Positions 52,463 through 61,336 of a DNA stretch of 64,000 nucleotides are shown here, piece after piece. The notes under the pieces are model-generated. The model was given only the letters and a program-made list of their open reading frames with translations. It ran no database searches and was not told the DNA's origin. The stretch is from contig NZ_JAEKMH010000003.1 in the NCBI RefSeq assembly GCF_016411825.1, positions 310,001 through 374,000 of the forward strand, read 5' to 3'. How positions within the stretch are numbered: the first letter of the stretch is position 1; every line of letters begins with the position of its first letter. The position numbers and the translations under genes are program-made. The DNA comes from Devosia sediminis (lineage in GTDB: Bacteria; Pseudomonadota; Alphaproteobacteria; Rhizobiales; Devosiaceae).

Positions 52463-53152
52463 TCATTGGCTCATCTCCCGCGACCACGAAATTGCATTGA
52501 CGTAGATTCCCAGCGGATTGGCGCGCAGGCGCTCGGCGTCGCGCGGCGGCTGGATGACGATAGTGAGGATGGCCGTCCATCGTTCCGTGGTGGAAAGCTG
52601 GCCGTTCTCGAAATGCCTTTCCGTCCACGCGACGCGGAAGCTGTTGGGCGAGGCCCGGATGACGCTGGACACCTCGACGGCGACCTGTTGGCGGCCGACC
52701 TTGGTGAAAGGGTCATTGGCGCGGGCGTAATCGTTCAATGCCGCCGCGCCGCGATCCGTGGTCCATTCATAGGCGCGAAGCCAGTTCTGGCGGACGATGA
52801 TCGCGTCGGCCGGGATCGCGCGGACCTGTTCGATGAAGCGGCCGAGATGGAAAGCAATCTGCGGATCGGTCGGGCGATAGTCGGCATTGGCTGGCGCGAC
52901 GGTCTGCGCCTGACCGAGATTGTCCACCTGCACGACCCAAGGCACCACGGTCCCACGCGCGGACTGCCAGACCAGCGCAGAGGCGAAGCCGGCCGAGAGG
53001 ATCAGCGAGCCGAAGGCCATGAGCCGCCAGTTCCGCGCCTGCACGCGGGCCGAGCCGATACGCTCGTCCCACACTTGCGCGGCGCGCTGATAAGGCGTCT
53101 CGGGTTCCGGCGTCTTGCCGTAATGAGTTGCTGGTCGTTTGAAGATGCTCAT
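52463..53152 (-). CDS. trbF: Conjugal transfer protein TrbF (VirB8-like)
   Basis: The 229-residue protein has a short cytoplasmic N-terminus (NPYQRAAQVWDERIG-like), a membrane helix (LMAFGSLILSAGFASALVW, about 43-62) and a periplasmic VirB8/NTF2-like domain (WLRAYEWTTDRGAAALNDYA, VSSVIRASPNSFRVAWTER). It nucleates the mating pore assembly. The start overlaps the trbL stop by 4 bases. Downstream of its stop the transfer operon is interrupted by the NTF2-like cargo gene. Confidence 0.93.
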   Translation of the reverse strand: MSIFKRPATHYGKTPEPETPYQRAAQVWDERIGSARVQARNWRLMAFGSLILSAGFASALVWQSARGTVVPWVVQVDNLGQAQTVAPANADYRPTDPQIAFHLGRFIEQVRAIPADAIIVRQNWLRAYEWTTDRGAAALNDYARANDPFTKVGRQQVAVEVSSVIRASPNSFRVAWTERHFENGQLSTTERWTAILTIVIQPPRDAERLRANPLGIYVNAISWSREMSQ

Positions 53153-54504
53153 GAGCGGTCACTTTCGGAAAGATTGATGGAGGAACCGGAGCCGTGGCTG
53201 TCGCCGGAGCGCACCGCATGGGCGGCCATGGTCGTGCCGTGGTTGAGGGCTTGCGAACGCTGCATGCGCTGCGCCCAGGCCGGAGGACCGGCGGATGGTG
53301 CCGGCGATGCGGGCGCAGCATCGCTCCCGCCGACCGTTCCCATGGTGGAGCTGCCGCCGCTTGCGCCGAATCCGGCCTTCGAACCTTCGGAGAAGCTGGA
53401 TTTGACGGATTCGCTGGCCCGCGCGGCGGCGCGTTTGAGGGGTGAGATGGCGGCCGAACCTGCTGCGCGGCCGACGCCGCCGAGACCGGGGGCGACGCCT
53501 GCCGCGCCGGACTGGCCAAGCGATCCGACGCTATAGGCGGCGGTCGCCGCGCCCGCGGTGGCCGCGCCGCCGCGGACGGCCGCGGCCCCGCCGGACAGGG
53601 CAGCGGCACCACCTTTGGCGGCGAGCATGGCCCCGCCGCCAGCGGCGACGGCTGCACCTGCGACCGCAAGCCCGGTTCCCACGGCAGCACCCGCGCCGAG
53701 CTGCGGGCCGCCCGAAACGATGCCGTTTGCTATGCCGGGGCCGAAGATGCCGAGGCCGAGCAGCGACAGAGCTGCCAGCACAATCGCCATGGCGTCGTCG
53801 ATGGTCGGGGTCGCCCCGCCGAAACCGGCCGTGAATTGCGAAAACAAGGTGCTGCCGATACCGATGATGACGGCGAGCACCAGAACCTTGATGCCGGAGG
53901 ACACCACGTTGCCCAAGACCTTCTCGGCCATGAAGGCGGTCTTGCCGAACAGGCCGAAGGGGATGAGGACGAAGCCGGCAAGCGTGGTCAGCTTGAACTC
54001 GATGAGGGTCACGAAAAGCTGGACGGCGAGGATGAAGAACGCGAGCACCACGAGCGCCCATGCGAACAGCAGGCACGCGATCTGAATGAAGTTTTCAAAG
54101 AAGGCGATCCAGCCCATCAGGTCGGAAATGGATTCGAGCAGCGGCCGGCCGGCATCGAGGCCGGTCTGCGCCACGCGGCCCGGCCGCATCAGATCGGTAA
54201 CGGAAAATCCGGTGCCGGATGCCATGAGGCCGAGGCCGGCGAAAGATTCAAAAACGATCCGGGCGAGACTGTTCCAATTGCTGATGATGTAGGCGAAGAC
54301 GCCGACGAACAGCGTCTTTTTCACCAGCCGGGCGATGATGTCGTCATCCGCACTCCAGCTCCAGAAAAGCGCCGCCAGGGTCACGTCAATGACGATGAGC
54401 GAGGTCGCTATGAAGGCTACCTCGCCGGAGAGCAGACCGAAGCCGGAATCTATGTAGCTGGTGAAGACCCCGAGGAAGTTGTCGATTACGCCTGTCCCGC
54501 CCAT
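53149..54504 (-). CDS. trbL: Conjugal transfer protein TrbL (VirB6-like)
   Basis: The 451-residue inner-membrane protein has at least six hydrophobic segments in the first 260 residues, including VAFIATSLIVIDVTLAALFW and LTTLAGFVLIPFGLF, the TrbL/VirB6 core. After that comes an Ala/Gly-rich low-complexity stretch (AAVGTGLAVAGAAVAAGGGA) and a charged, Ser-rich C-terminus ending SINLSESDRS, probably cytoplasmic. It forms part of the DNA channel. Start at 54504 is 3 bases after the trbK stop. Confidence 0.92.
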   Translation of the reverse strand: MGGTGVIDNFLGVFTSYIDSGFGLLSGEVAFIATSLIVIDVTLAALFWSWSADDDIIARLVKKTLFVGVFAYIISNWNSLARIVFESFAGLGLMASGTGFSVTDLMRPGRVAQTGLDAGRPLLESISDLMGWIAFFENFIQIACLLFAWALVVLAFFILAVQLFVTLIEFKLTTLAGFVLIPFGLFGKTAFMAEKVLGNVVSSGIKVLVLAVIIGIGSTLFSQFTAGFGGATPTIDDAMAIVLAALSLLGLGIFGPGIANGIVSGGPQLGAGAAVGTGLAVAGAAVAAGGGAMLAAKGGAAALSGGAAAVRGGAATAGAATAAYSVGSLGQSGAAGVAPGLGGVGRAAGSAAISPLKRAAARASESVKSSFSEGSKAGFGASGGSSTMGTVGGSDAAPASPAPSAGPPAWAQRMQRSQALNHGTTMAAHAVRSGDSHGSGSSINLSESDRS

Positions 54505-54507
54505 GGA

Positions 54508-54786
54508 TCACCGTCCTTCGCTCTGTTGCGGTGCAGGTGTGCGGCCGAGGAAGCGATCGCGGGATTGCGCCCAAGCGGCGAGGCAGTCGGCGTCATTCGC
54601 CGCCGCCTCGCCGAGCTGCTGGCAACGGCGCAGGGTTTCGCGCAGCGGATCGGCCGGGGGCTGGAAGGCCGACGCCGGGGGTGGCGCGGAAGGCTCGTCC
54701 TTCCGCGCCATGTCGATTGCGGTCGCCGTGACGGCGATGGCGACGAACACCACGGCCCCGAGCCGGGCCAGCATCTTGCCGTCCAT
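54508..54786 (-). CDS. TrbK-alt, putative entry exclusion protein
   Basis: The 92-residue protein has one N-terminal membrane helix (MLARLGAVVFVAIAVTATAI) and a short periplasmic part with RETLRRCQQLGEAAANDADCLAAWAQSRDRFLG, the signature of the alternative TrbK family found between trbJ and trbL. Two cysteines there may form a disulfide. Entry exclusion (blocking a second copy of the element) is the family's assumed role. It lies between trbJ and trbL with 13 and 3 base gaps. Confidence 0.85.
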   Translation of the reverse strand: MDGKMLARLGAVVFVAIAVTATAIDMARKDEPSAPPPASAFQPPADPLRETLRRCQQLGEAAANDADCLAAWAQSRDRFLGRTPAPQQSEGR

Positions 54787-54799
54787 GGCGAGCCTCCCG

Positions 54800-55570
54800 T
54801 CAGTTGTTGCCGTTGAACATCTGCGCGTTGCCCGGCTGGTAGCCGTTGCCCGGCGTCAGGAAGCGTCGGCGCTGCTCACGGCCCTGTTCGGCGGCGGCAG
54901 CGCGTTCCGCTTCGGTCAGCGCGTCGGCGCGGCCGTTCGCCGAGATGACCGCGATCAGGTCGGAAAGCTGCTGTGACTGGAGCGCGAGAAGCTGGTTGCC
55001 GGCCTGCGTGGCTTGCAGCGCGCCGGTTGCGCCCTGGCTCTGCCCGACAAGCGCGGCCATCTCGGCGCGGTTGCTGTCGATGTTGCCGACGACGCCCGCC
55101 TGCATACGCATGGCATCCTGCAAGCCACCGACCGTGTTCTCCCAGCGGCTCCGCGCATCGGCGACAAGCTGTGCGTCGGTCGCCGAAAGCGAGACGTTGC
55201 CATATTGCTGCTGGAACGCCTGGTCGATCTGCCCGACCTCGAACGCGATGTTCTGCGCTTGGCCCAAAAGCTGTTGCGTGCGCTGGACGTTCTGCTGGAG
55301 CTGCTGGAGCGACGAATACGGCAGGCTCGCCAGATTGCGGGCCTGATTGATGAGCATCTGCGCCTCGTTCTGGAGGCTGGTGATCTGGTTGTTGATCTGC
55401 TCCAGCGTGCGTGCAGCGGTCAGCACGTTTTGCGCATAATTCGACGGATCATAGACGATGCGCCACGCATAAGCCGGGCTTACCAGTATCGGCGACAGTG
55501 CGATGGGTGCGGCGAGCGCGAGCGCCAGCATGGACGCGCTAGCGAGGCGGGAAACGCGAATAGGGTTCAT
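54800..55570 (-). CDS. trbJ: Conjugal transfer protein TrbJ (VirB5-like)
   Basis: The 256-residue precursor has a signal peptide (residues 1-35, ending VSPAYA) and a long helical coiled-coil body: NYAQNVLTAARTLEQINNQITSLQNEAQML and QNVQRTQQLLGQAQNIAFEVG. The Gln/Asn-rich helices are typical of TrbJ, a minor pilus component. Start at 55570 overlaps the trbE stop by 4 bases. Confidence 0.92.
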   Translation of the reverse strand: MNPIRVSRLASASMLALALAAPIALSPILVSPAYAWRIVYDPSNYAQNVLTAARTLEQINNQITSLQNEAQMLINQARNLASLPYSSLQQLQQNVQRTQQLLGQAQNIAFEVGQIDQAFQQQYGNVSLSATDAQLVADARSRWENTVGGLQDAMRMQAGVVGNIDSNRAEMAALVGQSQGATGALQATQAGNQLLALQSQQLSDLIAVISANGRADALTEAERAAAAEQGREQRRRFLTPGNGYQPGNAQMFNGNN

Positions 55571-58059
55571 GGCAGGGACTCCTTCATCTGGGGGGTATCC
55601 GGCGCGACCCGCGCGGCGGATTCCGGTCGGTCGGCAAGATTGGTGAGGTTGGGGATCAACTCGGCCGCCCAATCGACGCCGCGCTCGCGCAGCCAAGCAG
55701 CAAGGAAGCCGTCGCGGCCGTGTTCGGCGACGATCTGCGCAATGAGCGTCTGGTCGGATTTGGCGGATGCGGCGCAGAGCGCGAGGCCGACTTCGGACAG
55801 GCCAAGCTCGAACAGGCGATTGCCCCTGCGGCTTTGGCAGTAGTAATCCCGTTTGGGCGTGGCCCTTGCGAGGATTTCGATCTGGCGGTCATTGAGGCCG
55901 AAGCGGCGATAAATGGCCGTGATCTGCGGTTCGATGGCCCGCTCGTTCGGCAGCAAGAGCCGCGTCGGGCAACTCTCGATAATCGCGGGCGCGATGTTGC
56001 TGCCGTCAATGTCGGACAGGCTTTGCGTGGCGAAGATGACGCTGGCGTTTTTCTTGCGCAGCGTTTTCAGCCACTCGCGGAGCTGGCCGGCGAAACCTTC
56101 ATCGTCGAGCGCAAGCCAGCCCTCGTCGATGATGAGCAGCGTTGGTCGCCCGTCGAGCCGGTCGCCGATGCGGTGGAACAGGTAGGACAGGACGGCCGGA
56201 GCCGCGCCGGTCCCGACAAGTCCCTCGATCTCGAACGCCTGCACATCGGCCGAGCCGAGATGTTCGGCTTCGGCGTCGAGCAGCCGGCCATAGGCACCGC
56301 CGACGCAGAACGGCCGGAGCGCCTGTTTCAGATCGTTGGATTGCAGCAGCACCGCAAGGCCGGTGATCGTGCGTTCCTCGACCGGGGCCGAGGCCAGCGA
56401 AGTCAGCGCCGTCCAAAGATATTCCTTCACCTCGGGCGTGATGACGATGCCTTCGCGCATGAGGATGGCGGCGATCCAGTCCGCCGCCCATGCGCGTTCA
56501 TAGGTGTCGTGGATGCGGGCAAGCGGCTGGAGCGAAACCGACGCCTCAGCCCCTTCTGTCAGCCCGCCGCCAAGGTCGTGCCAGTCGCCGCCCATGGCGA
56601 GCGAGGCGGCGCGGATCGAACCGCCGAAGTCAAAGGCGAAGACCTGCGATCCGGCGTAGCGCCGGAACTGCAAGGCCATAAGGGCGAGCAGCACGCTCTT
56701 GCCGGCGCCCGTGGGGCCGACGACAAGGGTGTGCCCTACGTCGCCGACATGCAAAGACAACCGGAACGGGGTTAAGCCTTCGGTCTTTCCAAAGAGCAAA
56801 GGGGGCGCACCGAAATGCTCGTCCCGTTCCGGCCCCGCCCAAACAGCGCTCAACGGCACCATATGGGCGAGATTCAAAGTGCTGATAGGCGGTTGCCGGA
56901 CATTGGCGTAGGCGTGTCCGGGCAAGCTGCCGAGCCATGCGTCAACCGCGTTGACGCTCTCGGGCATGGCGGTGAAGTCGCGCCCCTGAACGATCTTCTC
57001 GACCAGGCGCAGCTTCTCGTCGGCTAGGCGCGGGTCGGCATCCCATACGGTGACGGTGGCCGTGACATAGGCCATGCCCGCCACGTCCGCCCCAAGCTCC
57101 TGCAAGGCCATGTCGGCGTCGAGCGCCTTGTTGGCCGCATCGGTGTCCACGAGGGCGGACGCCTCATTGGTCAGCACCTCTTTCAGAATGGCCGCGATGC
57201 TCTTGCGTTTTGCGAACCATTGTCGCCTGATCTTGGTCAGCAGCCGCGTCGCGTCGGTCTTGTCGAGCAGGATCGCGCGCGTGCTCCACCTGTAGGGGAA
57301 CGGCAGGCGGTTCATTTCGTCGAGCAGGCCCGGCGTCGTCGCGGTGGGGAACCCGACGATGGTCAGCACGCGCAGATGCGCGTCGCCAAGGCGCGGCTCC
57401 AGTCCCCCGGTCAAGGGCTGGTCGGCCAGCAGCGCGTCAAGGTGCATCGGCACCTCCGGCACGCGCACGCGATGCCGGTTGGTCGAGATGGTGGAATGGA
57501 GATAGGTCAGCGTCGCGCCATCATCCATCCAACGGCACTCCGGCATGAAGCCGTCGAGCAAGGCCAGCACGCGGTCGGTGCGGTCGATGAAGGCGCGCCG
57601 CAGCTCCCACGGGTCCACGCCGGTTTTCTCGCGGCCCTCGTAGAGCCATGTTTCGGCGCGGGCGGCTTCCTCGGCCGGGGGCAGCCAGAGGAAGGTCAGG
57701 AAATAGCCCGACACGAAATGCGTGCCTGCTTCCTCGAACCCGGCTTTGCGCTCGGCATCGACCAGCGCCGATGCCGCATCGGGAAAGGTGCTGTCGGGAT
57801 AGGTCGCGGCCTCGCTGCGCTGCGCCTCAACAAAGATGCTCCAGCCGGAGCCGAGGCGGCGCACGGCGTTATTGATGCGGCCGGCGACGGCGACCAGCTC
57901 GGCCGCGACGGCGGAATCCAGATCGGGACCGCGAAACTTCGCGGTCCTCTGAAAACTGCCGTCCTTGTTCAAGACGACGCCGGAGCCGAGCAATGCGGCC
58001 CATGGCAAATAGTCGGCGAGCCGGGCGGCGGTGCGGCGATATTCGGAAAGGTTCATCAT
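55567..58059 (-). CDS. trbE: Conjugal transfer ATPase TrbE (VirB4-like)
   Basis: The 830-residue ATPase has the CagE/TrbE N-terminal domain (MMNLSEYRRTAARLADYLPWAALL) and a C-terminal RecA-like domain with Walker A GPTGAGKS near 449-456 and Walker B TLLIIDEGWLALDD near 643. TrbE powers pilus assembly and substrate transfer at the inner membrane. Length is normal. The start is 10 bases after the trbD stop, with two possible ATGs (58059, 58056). Confidence 0.95.
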   Translation of the reverse strand: MMNLSEYRRTAARLADYLPWAALLGSGVVLNKDGSFQRTAKFRGPDLDSAVAAELVAVAGRINNAVRRLGSGWSIFVEAQRSEAATYPDSTFPDAASALVDAERKAGFEEAGTHFVSGYFLTFLWLPPAEEAARAETWLYEGREKTGVDPWELRRAFIDRTDRVLALLDGFMPECRWMDDGATLTYLHSTISTNRHRVRVPEVPMHLDALLADQPLTGGLEPRLGDAHLRVLTIVGFPTATTPGLLDEMNRLPFPYRWSTRAILLDKTDATRLLTKIRRQWFAKRKSIAAILKEVLTNEASALVDTDAANKALDADMALQELGADVAGMAYVTATVTVWDADPRLADEKLRLVEKIVQGRDFTAMPESVNAVDAWLGSLPGHAYANVRQPPISTLNLAHMVPLSAVWAGPERDEHFGAPPLLFGKTEGLTPFRLSLHVGDVGHTLVVGPTGAGKSVLLALMALQFRRYAGSQVFAFDFGGSIRAASLAMGGDWHDLGGGLTEGAEASVSLQPLARIHDTYERAWAADWIAAILMREGIVITPEVKEYLWTALTSLASAPVEERTITGLAVLLQSNDLKQALRPFCVGGAYGRLLDAEAEHLGSADVQAFEIEGLVGTGAAPAVLSYLFHRIGDRLDGRPTLLIIDEGWLALDDEGFAGQLREWLKTLRKKNASVIFATQSLSDIDGSNIAPAIIESCPTRLLLPNERAIEPQITAIYRRFGLNDRQIEILARATPKRDYYCQSRRGNRLFELGLSEVGLALCAASAKSDQTLIAQIVAEHGRDGFLAAWLRERGVDWAAELIPNLTNLADRPESAARVAPDTPQMKESLP

Positions 58060-58069
58060 GGCCGCGCCC

Positions 58070-58351
58070 TCACACCGCCAGATGGCCGGGGACGCGCAGA
58101 TGCCTACGCCCGACCTCGACGAATTGGGGATCGCGCTTCGCCGCCCATACGGCTGCGAAATGGCCGATTGCCCAAATGGCGATGCCGACCAGCCAGAGGC
58201 GCAAACCGAGGCCCACGGCTCCGGCCAGCGTTCCGTTCATGATGGCGATGGAGCGCGGTGCGCCGCCGAGCAAAATATGCTCGGTCAGCGCCCGGTGGAC
58301 CGGGACCGTGAAGCCCGGCACCGCGTCGAGCAGTTCGAGGCCGCCCGCCAT
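58070..58351 (-). CDS. trbD: Conjugal transfer protein TrbD (VirB3-like)
   Basis: The 93-residue membrane protein starts MAGGLELLDAVPGFTVPVHR and has the VirB3 segment ALTEHILLGGAPRSIAIMNG and two membrane helices (GTLAGAVGLGLRLWLVGIAIW, IGHFAAVWAA). It associates with TrbE in the inner membrane. The start overlaps the trbC stop by one base (ATGA). A longer antisense-like reading in the same frame to 58822 is not supported. Confidence 0.92.
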   Translation of the reverse strand: MAGGLELLDAVPGFTVPVHRALTEHILLGGAPRSIAIMNGTLAGAVGLGLRLWLVGIAIWAIGHFAAVWAAKRDPQFVEVGRRHLRVPGHLAV

Positions 58352-58683
58352 CAAACGAGCGCCCCGCCGCCGAACGAGAAGAAAGACAGGAAGAAGCTCG
58401 ATGCGGCGAACGCGATGGACAGGCCGAAAACGATCTGGATCAGGCGACGGAAGCCGCCGCTGGTATCGCCGAACGCGAGGGTCAGGCCCGTCACGATGAT
58501 GATGATGACGGCGATGATCTTGGCGACCGGCCCCTCGATGGACTGGAGGATTTGCTGCAAGGGCTGTTCCCATGGCATCGACGAACCGGACGCATGGGCG
58601 GCCGGGGCAAGCATGAGGCTGATGGCAAGGGCAGATGCGGCGGTCGTGGCGAAGCGATAGCCGCGCGTAAGGGTGCGGATCAT
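58351..58683 (-). CDS. trbC: Conjugal transfer protein TrbC, major pilin (VirB2-like)
   Basis: The 110-residue prepilin has a long signal (residues 1-32, ending APAAHA), the conserved MPWEQPLQQILQSIEGPVAK and two hydrophobic segments (IIAVIIIIVTGLTLAFG, VFGLSIAFAASSFFLSFFSF), as in TrbC/VirB2 pilins. It overlaps trbB by 4 bases and trbD by one. Confidence 0.92.
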   Translation of the reverse strand: MIRTLTRGYRFATTAASALAISLMLAPAAHASGSSMPWEQPLQQILQSIEGPVAKIIAVIIIIVTGLTLAFGDTSGGFRRLIQIVFGLSIAFAASSFFLSFFSFGGGALV

Positions 58684-59675
58684 GAAGATTCTCCTGTGCT
58701 GGTGGGGATTGCCGAAGGGATGGGATGCGTGATGCGGTAGTCGCCGTCCGGCCCCAGCCCCTCGACGCGGGCAAGCTCGGCCAGCCGGCGCGCGGAACCG
58801 CGCCCGGAAAGGACGGCAACAAGGTCGATAGTCTCGGCGATCAGCGCACGCGGGACCGTGACGACAGCCTCTTGGATGAGCTGTTCAAGGCGACGAAGCG
58901 CGCCGATGCCGGTGCCGGCGTGAATGGTGCCGATCCCGCCGGGATGGCCCGTGCCCCATGCTTTGAGCAGGTCGAGGGCTTCCGATCCGCGCACCTCCCC
59001 AATCGGGATGCGGTCGGGGCGCAGGCGCAGCGAGGACCGCACAAGGTCCGACAGGCTGGCGACGCCATCCTTGGTGCGCAGCGCCACCAGATTGGGCGCG
59101 GCACATTGCAGCTCGCGGGTGTCTTCGATGATGACGACACGATCCGCGCCCTTGGCGACCTCCGCCAAAAGGGCATTGGTGAGCGTGGTCTTGCCGGTGG
59201 AAGTGCCGCCCGCCACCAAGATATTGGCGCGGGCTGCGACGGCTTCGCGCAGCGTTTCCGCCTGATCGGCAGACATGATGCCGGCGGCCACATAGTCGTC
59301 GAGCGTGAACACCGCGACGGCAGGTTTACGGATGGCGAAGGCCGGCGCGGCGATCACGGGCGGCAAAAGGCCCTCGAACCGTTCCCCGCTCTCGGGCAGC
59401 TCTGCCGAGACGCGGGGGCTGCGGGCATGAACCTCTGCGCCGACATGATGCGCGACCAGCCGCACGATGCGTTCGCCATCGGCGGCGGACAGGCGTTCGC
59501 CCGTGTCGGAAAGCCCTTCGGACAGCCGGTCCACCCAAAGGCGACCGTCCGGGTTCAACATTACCTCGACCACGGCCGGGTCTTCGAGCAGCCGGGCAAT
59601 GGCGGGGCCGAGCGCGGTGCGCAACATGCGCGCGCCGCGCTGGATCGCTTCCTGTCTGTGGTGGTTGGTGGTCAT
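58680..59675 (-). CDS. trbB: Conjugal transfer ATPase TrbB (VirB11-like)
   Basis: The 331-residue hexameric secretion ATPase has the N-terminal domain ([30 protein letters not shown]) and a RecA-like domain with Walker A GGTSTGKT near residue 157, the Asp box [12 protein letters not shown], Walker B-like [21 protein letters not shown] and the His box [12 protein letters not shown]. It is the first gene of the trb operon, with a shared motif 117 bases upstream. Confidence 0.95.
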   Translation of the reverse strand: MTTNHHRQEAIQRGARMLRTALGPAIARLLEDPAVVEVMLNPDGRLWVDRLSEGLSDTGERLSAADGERIVRLVAHHVGAEVHARSPRVSAELPESGERFEGLLPPVIAAPAFAIRKPAVAVFTLDDYVAAGIMSADQAETLREAVAARANILVAGGTSTGKTTLTNALLAEVAKGADRVVIIEDTRELQCAAPNLVALRTKDGVASLSDLVRSSLRLRPDRIPIGEVRGSEALDLLKAWGTGHPGGIGTIHAGTGIGALRRLEQLIQEAVVTVPRALIAETIDLVAVLSGRGSARRLAELARVEGLGPDGDYRITHPIPSAIPTSTGESS

Positions 59676-59791
59676 GTCGGCCCCGGCTTCTGGCGGGGCG
59701 CAACAGGCGGTCCCCGGATCGGGGTCGATTAAGAAAGCCCGGAATTGGGCCGGTTCAACAAGTATCTAAGCGGCGGCGGCAATCGGCGGCC

Positions 59792-59813
59792 ATCGGCGGT
59801 AAATAGGACGGGT
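59792..59813 (-). promoter_or_regulatory. 22-base motif upstream of trbB, shared with traG
   Basis: The reverse complement of the plus-strand ATCGGCGGTAAATAGGACGG (continuing GT) is repeated with one difference at 63424-63445, upstream of traG. Here it lies 116 bases before the trbB start, beside two more ATCGGCGG boxes. It may be a promoter or operator common to both transfer operons. Confidence 0.5.
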
Positions 59814-59821
59814 CCGAATAC

Positions 59822-59944
59822 TTATTCTTGATCGCCGTTGCTCTCGGATTCGTCCGGCAACGGATCGTCGGGAAGTGAGTCGAGGTCGCGCGACAGCTCT
59901 TTGAGGAACCTGTCGCCGGTCGCCAGACGCCGGCCGAGATTCTG
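59822..59944 (-). pseudogene. Detached C-terminal end of the RHH/CopG-type gene
   Basis: The reverse strand reads QNLGRRLATGDRFLKELSRD and continues LDSLPDDPLPDESESNGDQE before a stop at 59822. It matches the present RHH protein (QNLGRRLATGDRFLKEITRD), whose tail then differs. No start codon or N-terminal domain is attached. It is best seen as the original 3' end of the RHH gene, cut off when the hydrolase cassette entered. The 48-base stretch 59897-59944 is 44/48 identical to 60922-60969. Confidence 0.78.
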
Positions 59945-60005
59945 CTGCCTTTCCACCTCTCCTTTTTGCTACCGAAGTTGCGATCAGGCTTGTCGCACGT
60001 TATTG

Positions 60006-60776
60006 ATGGTCATGCCCTATGTTAAAAATGACGACGTTCTCGTGAGGTATGAGACGTTTGGTGATGAAACGAACCTGCCTCTTGTCCTGATCTTTGGCAT
60101 CAGCATGACCTGTGAGGACTGGTTAGAACTTGGCTACATCTCAGGATTGGCTAAGGAATTTCATGTCGTATGTGTCGAACCTCGCGGGCACGGGCTAAGC
60201 ACATGCCCCACGAATTCGTCCTCTTACGCATTGCCCAAAATGGCTTCTGACATTGAAACGGTAATCAACACCCTAGATCTAGTAAATCCATTAGTCTGGG
60301 GATACTCGCTCGGCGCAAAAATAGCGCTCGCTGCCGCCGTTCAAAATCCAGAGGCTTATCGAGGATTGATTCTTGGGGGGTTCGAGCTTCACTCTGAAGT
60401 CGATTTGGCGACAGATATGGTTGCCGAAACATTTTCCAGTGGAGCACAAGCTTGGCTTGCTGTTTGGATGCAAATGTTCGATGTGCCGGACGGCATGGCC
60501 ACCCGTCTTGCTCGCGTCAACACCAACGCACTTCATGCATTACGCACCGCTGAAGCTGAATGGCCGCCCTTGGGTGCGGCTTCTGAGTCGTTCACTGCGC
60601 CAGTTTTACTTTATGCAGGCGAAAAGTGCTTTTTTCGGAATGCAACAGCCGCCGCCGTCGCACATTTCCCATCAGCACGGTATCTCGAACGCCCTGGGCG
60701 AAATCACTTTGATCTGATGCCTGATAGCGCGTGGATAACCGGAGAGGTAGTTCAGCAATTCGGAAGCTCTAGATAA
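60006..60776 (+). CDS. Alpha/beta hydrolase, cargo gene between trbB and the RHH gene
   Basis: The 256-residue protein (or 254 residues from ATG at 60012) has the hydrolase fold with oxyanion loop LILIFGISMTCEDW-like, VVCVEPRGHGLS, nucleophile elbow GYSLGAK, acid region VLLYAGEKCFF and catalytic His in GRNHFDLMP. It resembles the 3-oxoadipate enol-lactonase/epoxide-hydrolase-like group, with no certain substrate. It is AT-richer than the transfer genes, lies on the opposite strand and is bracketed by two copies of the RHH gene end. The ribosome binding site is weak. Confidence 0.85.
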   Translation: MVMPYVKNDDVLVRYETFGDETNLPLVLIFGISMTCEDWLELGYISGLAKEFHVVCVEPRGHGLSTCPTNSSSYALPKMASDIETVINTLDLVNPLVWGYSLGAKIALAAAVQNPEAYRGLILGGFELHSEVDLATDMVAETFSSGAQAWLAVWMQMFDVPDGMATRLARVNTNALHALRTAEAEWPPLGAASESFTAPVLLYAGEKCFFRNATAAAVAHFPSARYLERPGRNHFDLMPDSAWITGEVVQQFGSSR

Positions 60777-60852
60777 CATTGATGCGTTGACGGAGAGAAG
60801 TAGGCGAACCTAGCGCCGCGCATAGCGACTATAGTCGGTGCAATAATCTTCA

Positions 60853-61326
60853 TCAGCGCTCCTGCGTTGGATGATTGTTCAACCCCGGAAGACCTTCTTC
60901 AGGCCCAACATCTCTCGTAATCTCCTTCAAGAACCTGTCGCCCGTCGCCAGACGCCGGCCGAGATTCTGCATGAATCCTTCAAACCGTTCCGCACCTTTC
61001 GCGCGGGCAGCAGATTGCGCGGCTCCTGAAAGCGGCGGCGTGATGGTCATCCAGAAATGGATGAACTGCGCGACCGTCTCGCCGAGGACGGCGAGATCTA
61101 GGTCGAGCGTGTCGATCTGGCGGCCGAGTTTATCCAAGCGGCGAGACATGGCGGCTTCAAGCTGGTCGTCGGCATCGCCGGACAGGTAGGACATGACCGC
61201 CGCCTCCACGATGGCGGATTTCGAGACATTGCGGCGCAGCGCCGCCGAGCGGCGCAGCGCCATCGCCTCGATCTGCGGGATGAGCGCTGGGTCGAAATAG
61301 AGATTCAGGCGGGTGCGTGTGGTCAT
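60853..61326 (-). CDS. Ribbon-helix-helix (CopG-type) regulator of the transfer region
   Basis: The 157-residue protein opens with an RHH-like sequence, MTTRTRLNLYFDPALIPQIEAMALRRSAALRR, with a conserved NVSKSAIVEAAVMSYL helix, then a helical domain containing TLDLDLAVLGETVAQFIHFWM and FEGFMQNLGRRLATGDRFLKE. It is found between traG and trbB in many such elements and probably represses or tunes transfer. The C-terminal tail (RDVGPEEGLPGLNNHPTQER) differs from the remnant tail at 59822. It ends 10 bases from traG. Confidence 0.88.
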   Translation of the reverse strand: MTTRTRLNLYFDPALIPQIEAMALRRSAALRRNVSKSAIVEAAVMSYLSGDADDQLEAAMSRRLDKLGRQIDTLDLDLAVLGETVAQFIHFWMTITPPLSGAAQSAARAKGAERFEGFMQNLGRRLATGDRFLKEITRDVGPEEGLPGLNNHPTQER

Positions 61327-61336
61327 AGGCGTGTCC

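Noticed and set aside
52029..52628. Extended trbG N-terminus reading antisense through the NTF2-like gene
   Set aside because: The extra 200 codons are a shadow of the sense gene and unlike any TrbG; only the last part (LKPLSYAIFV) looks like real signal sequence.
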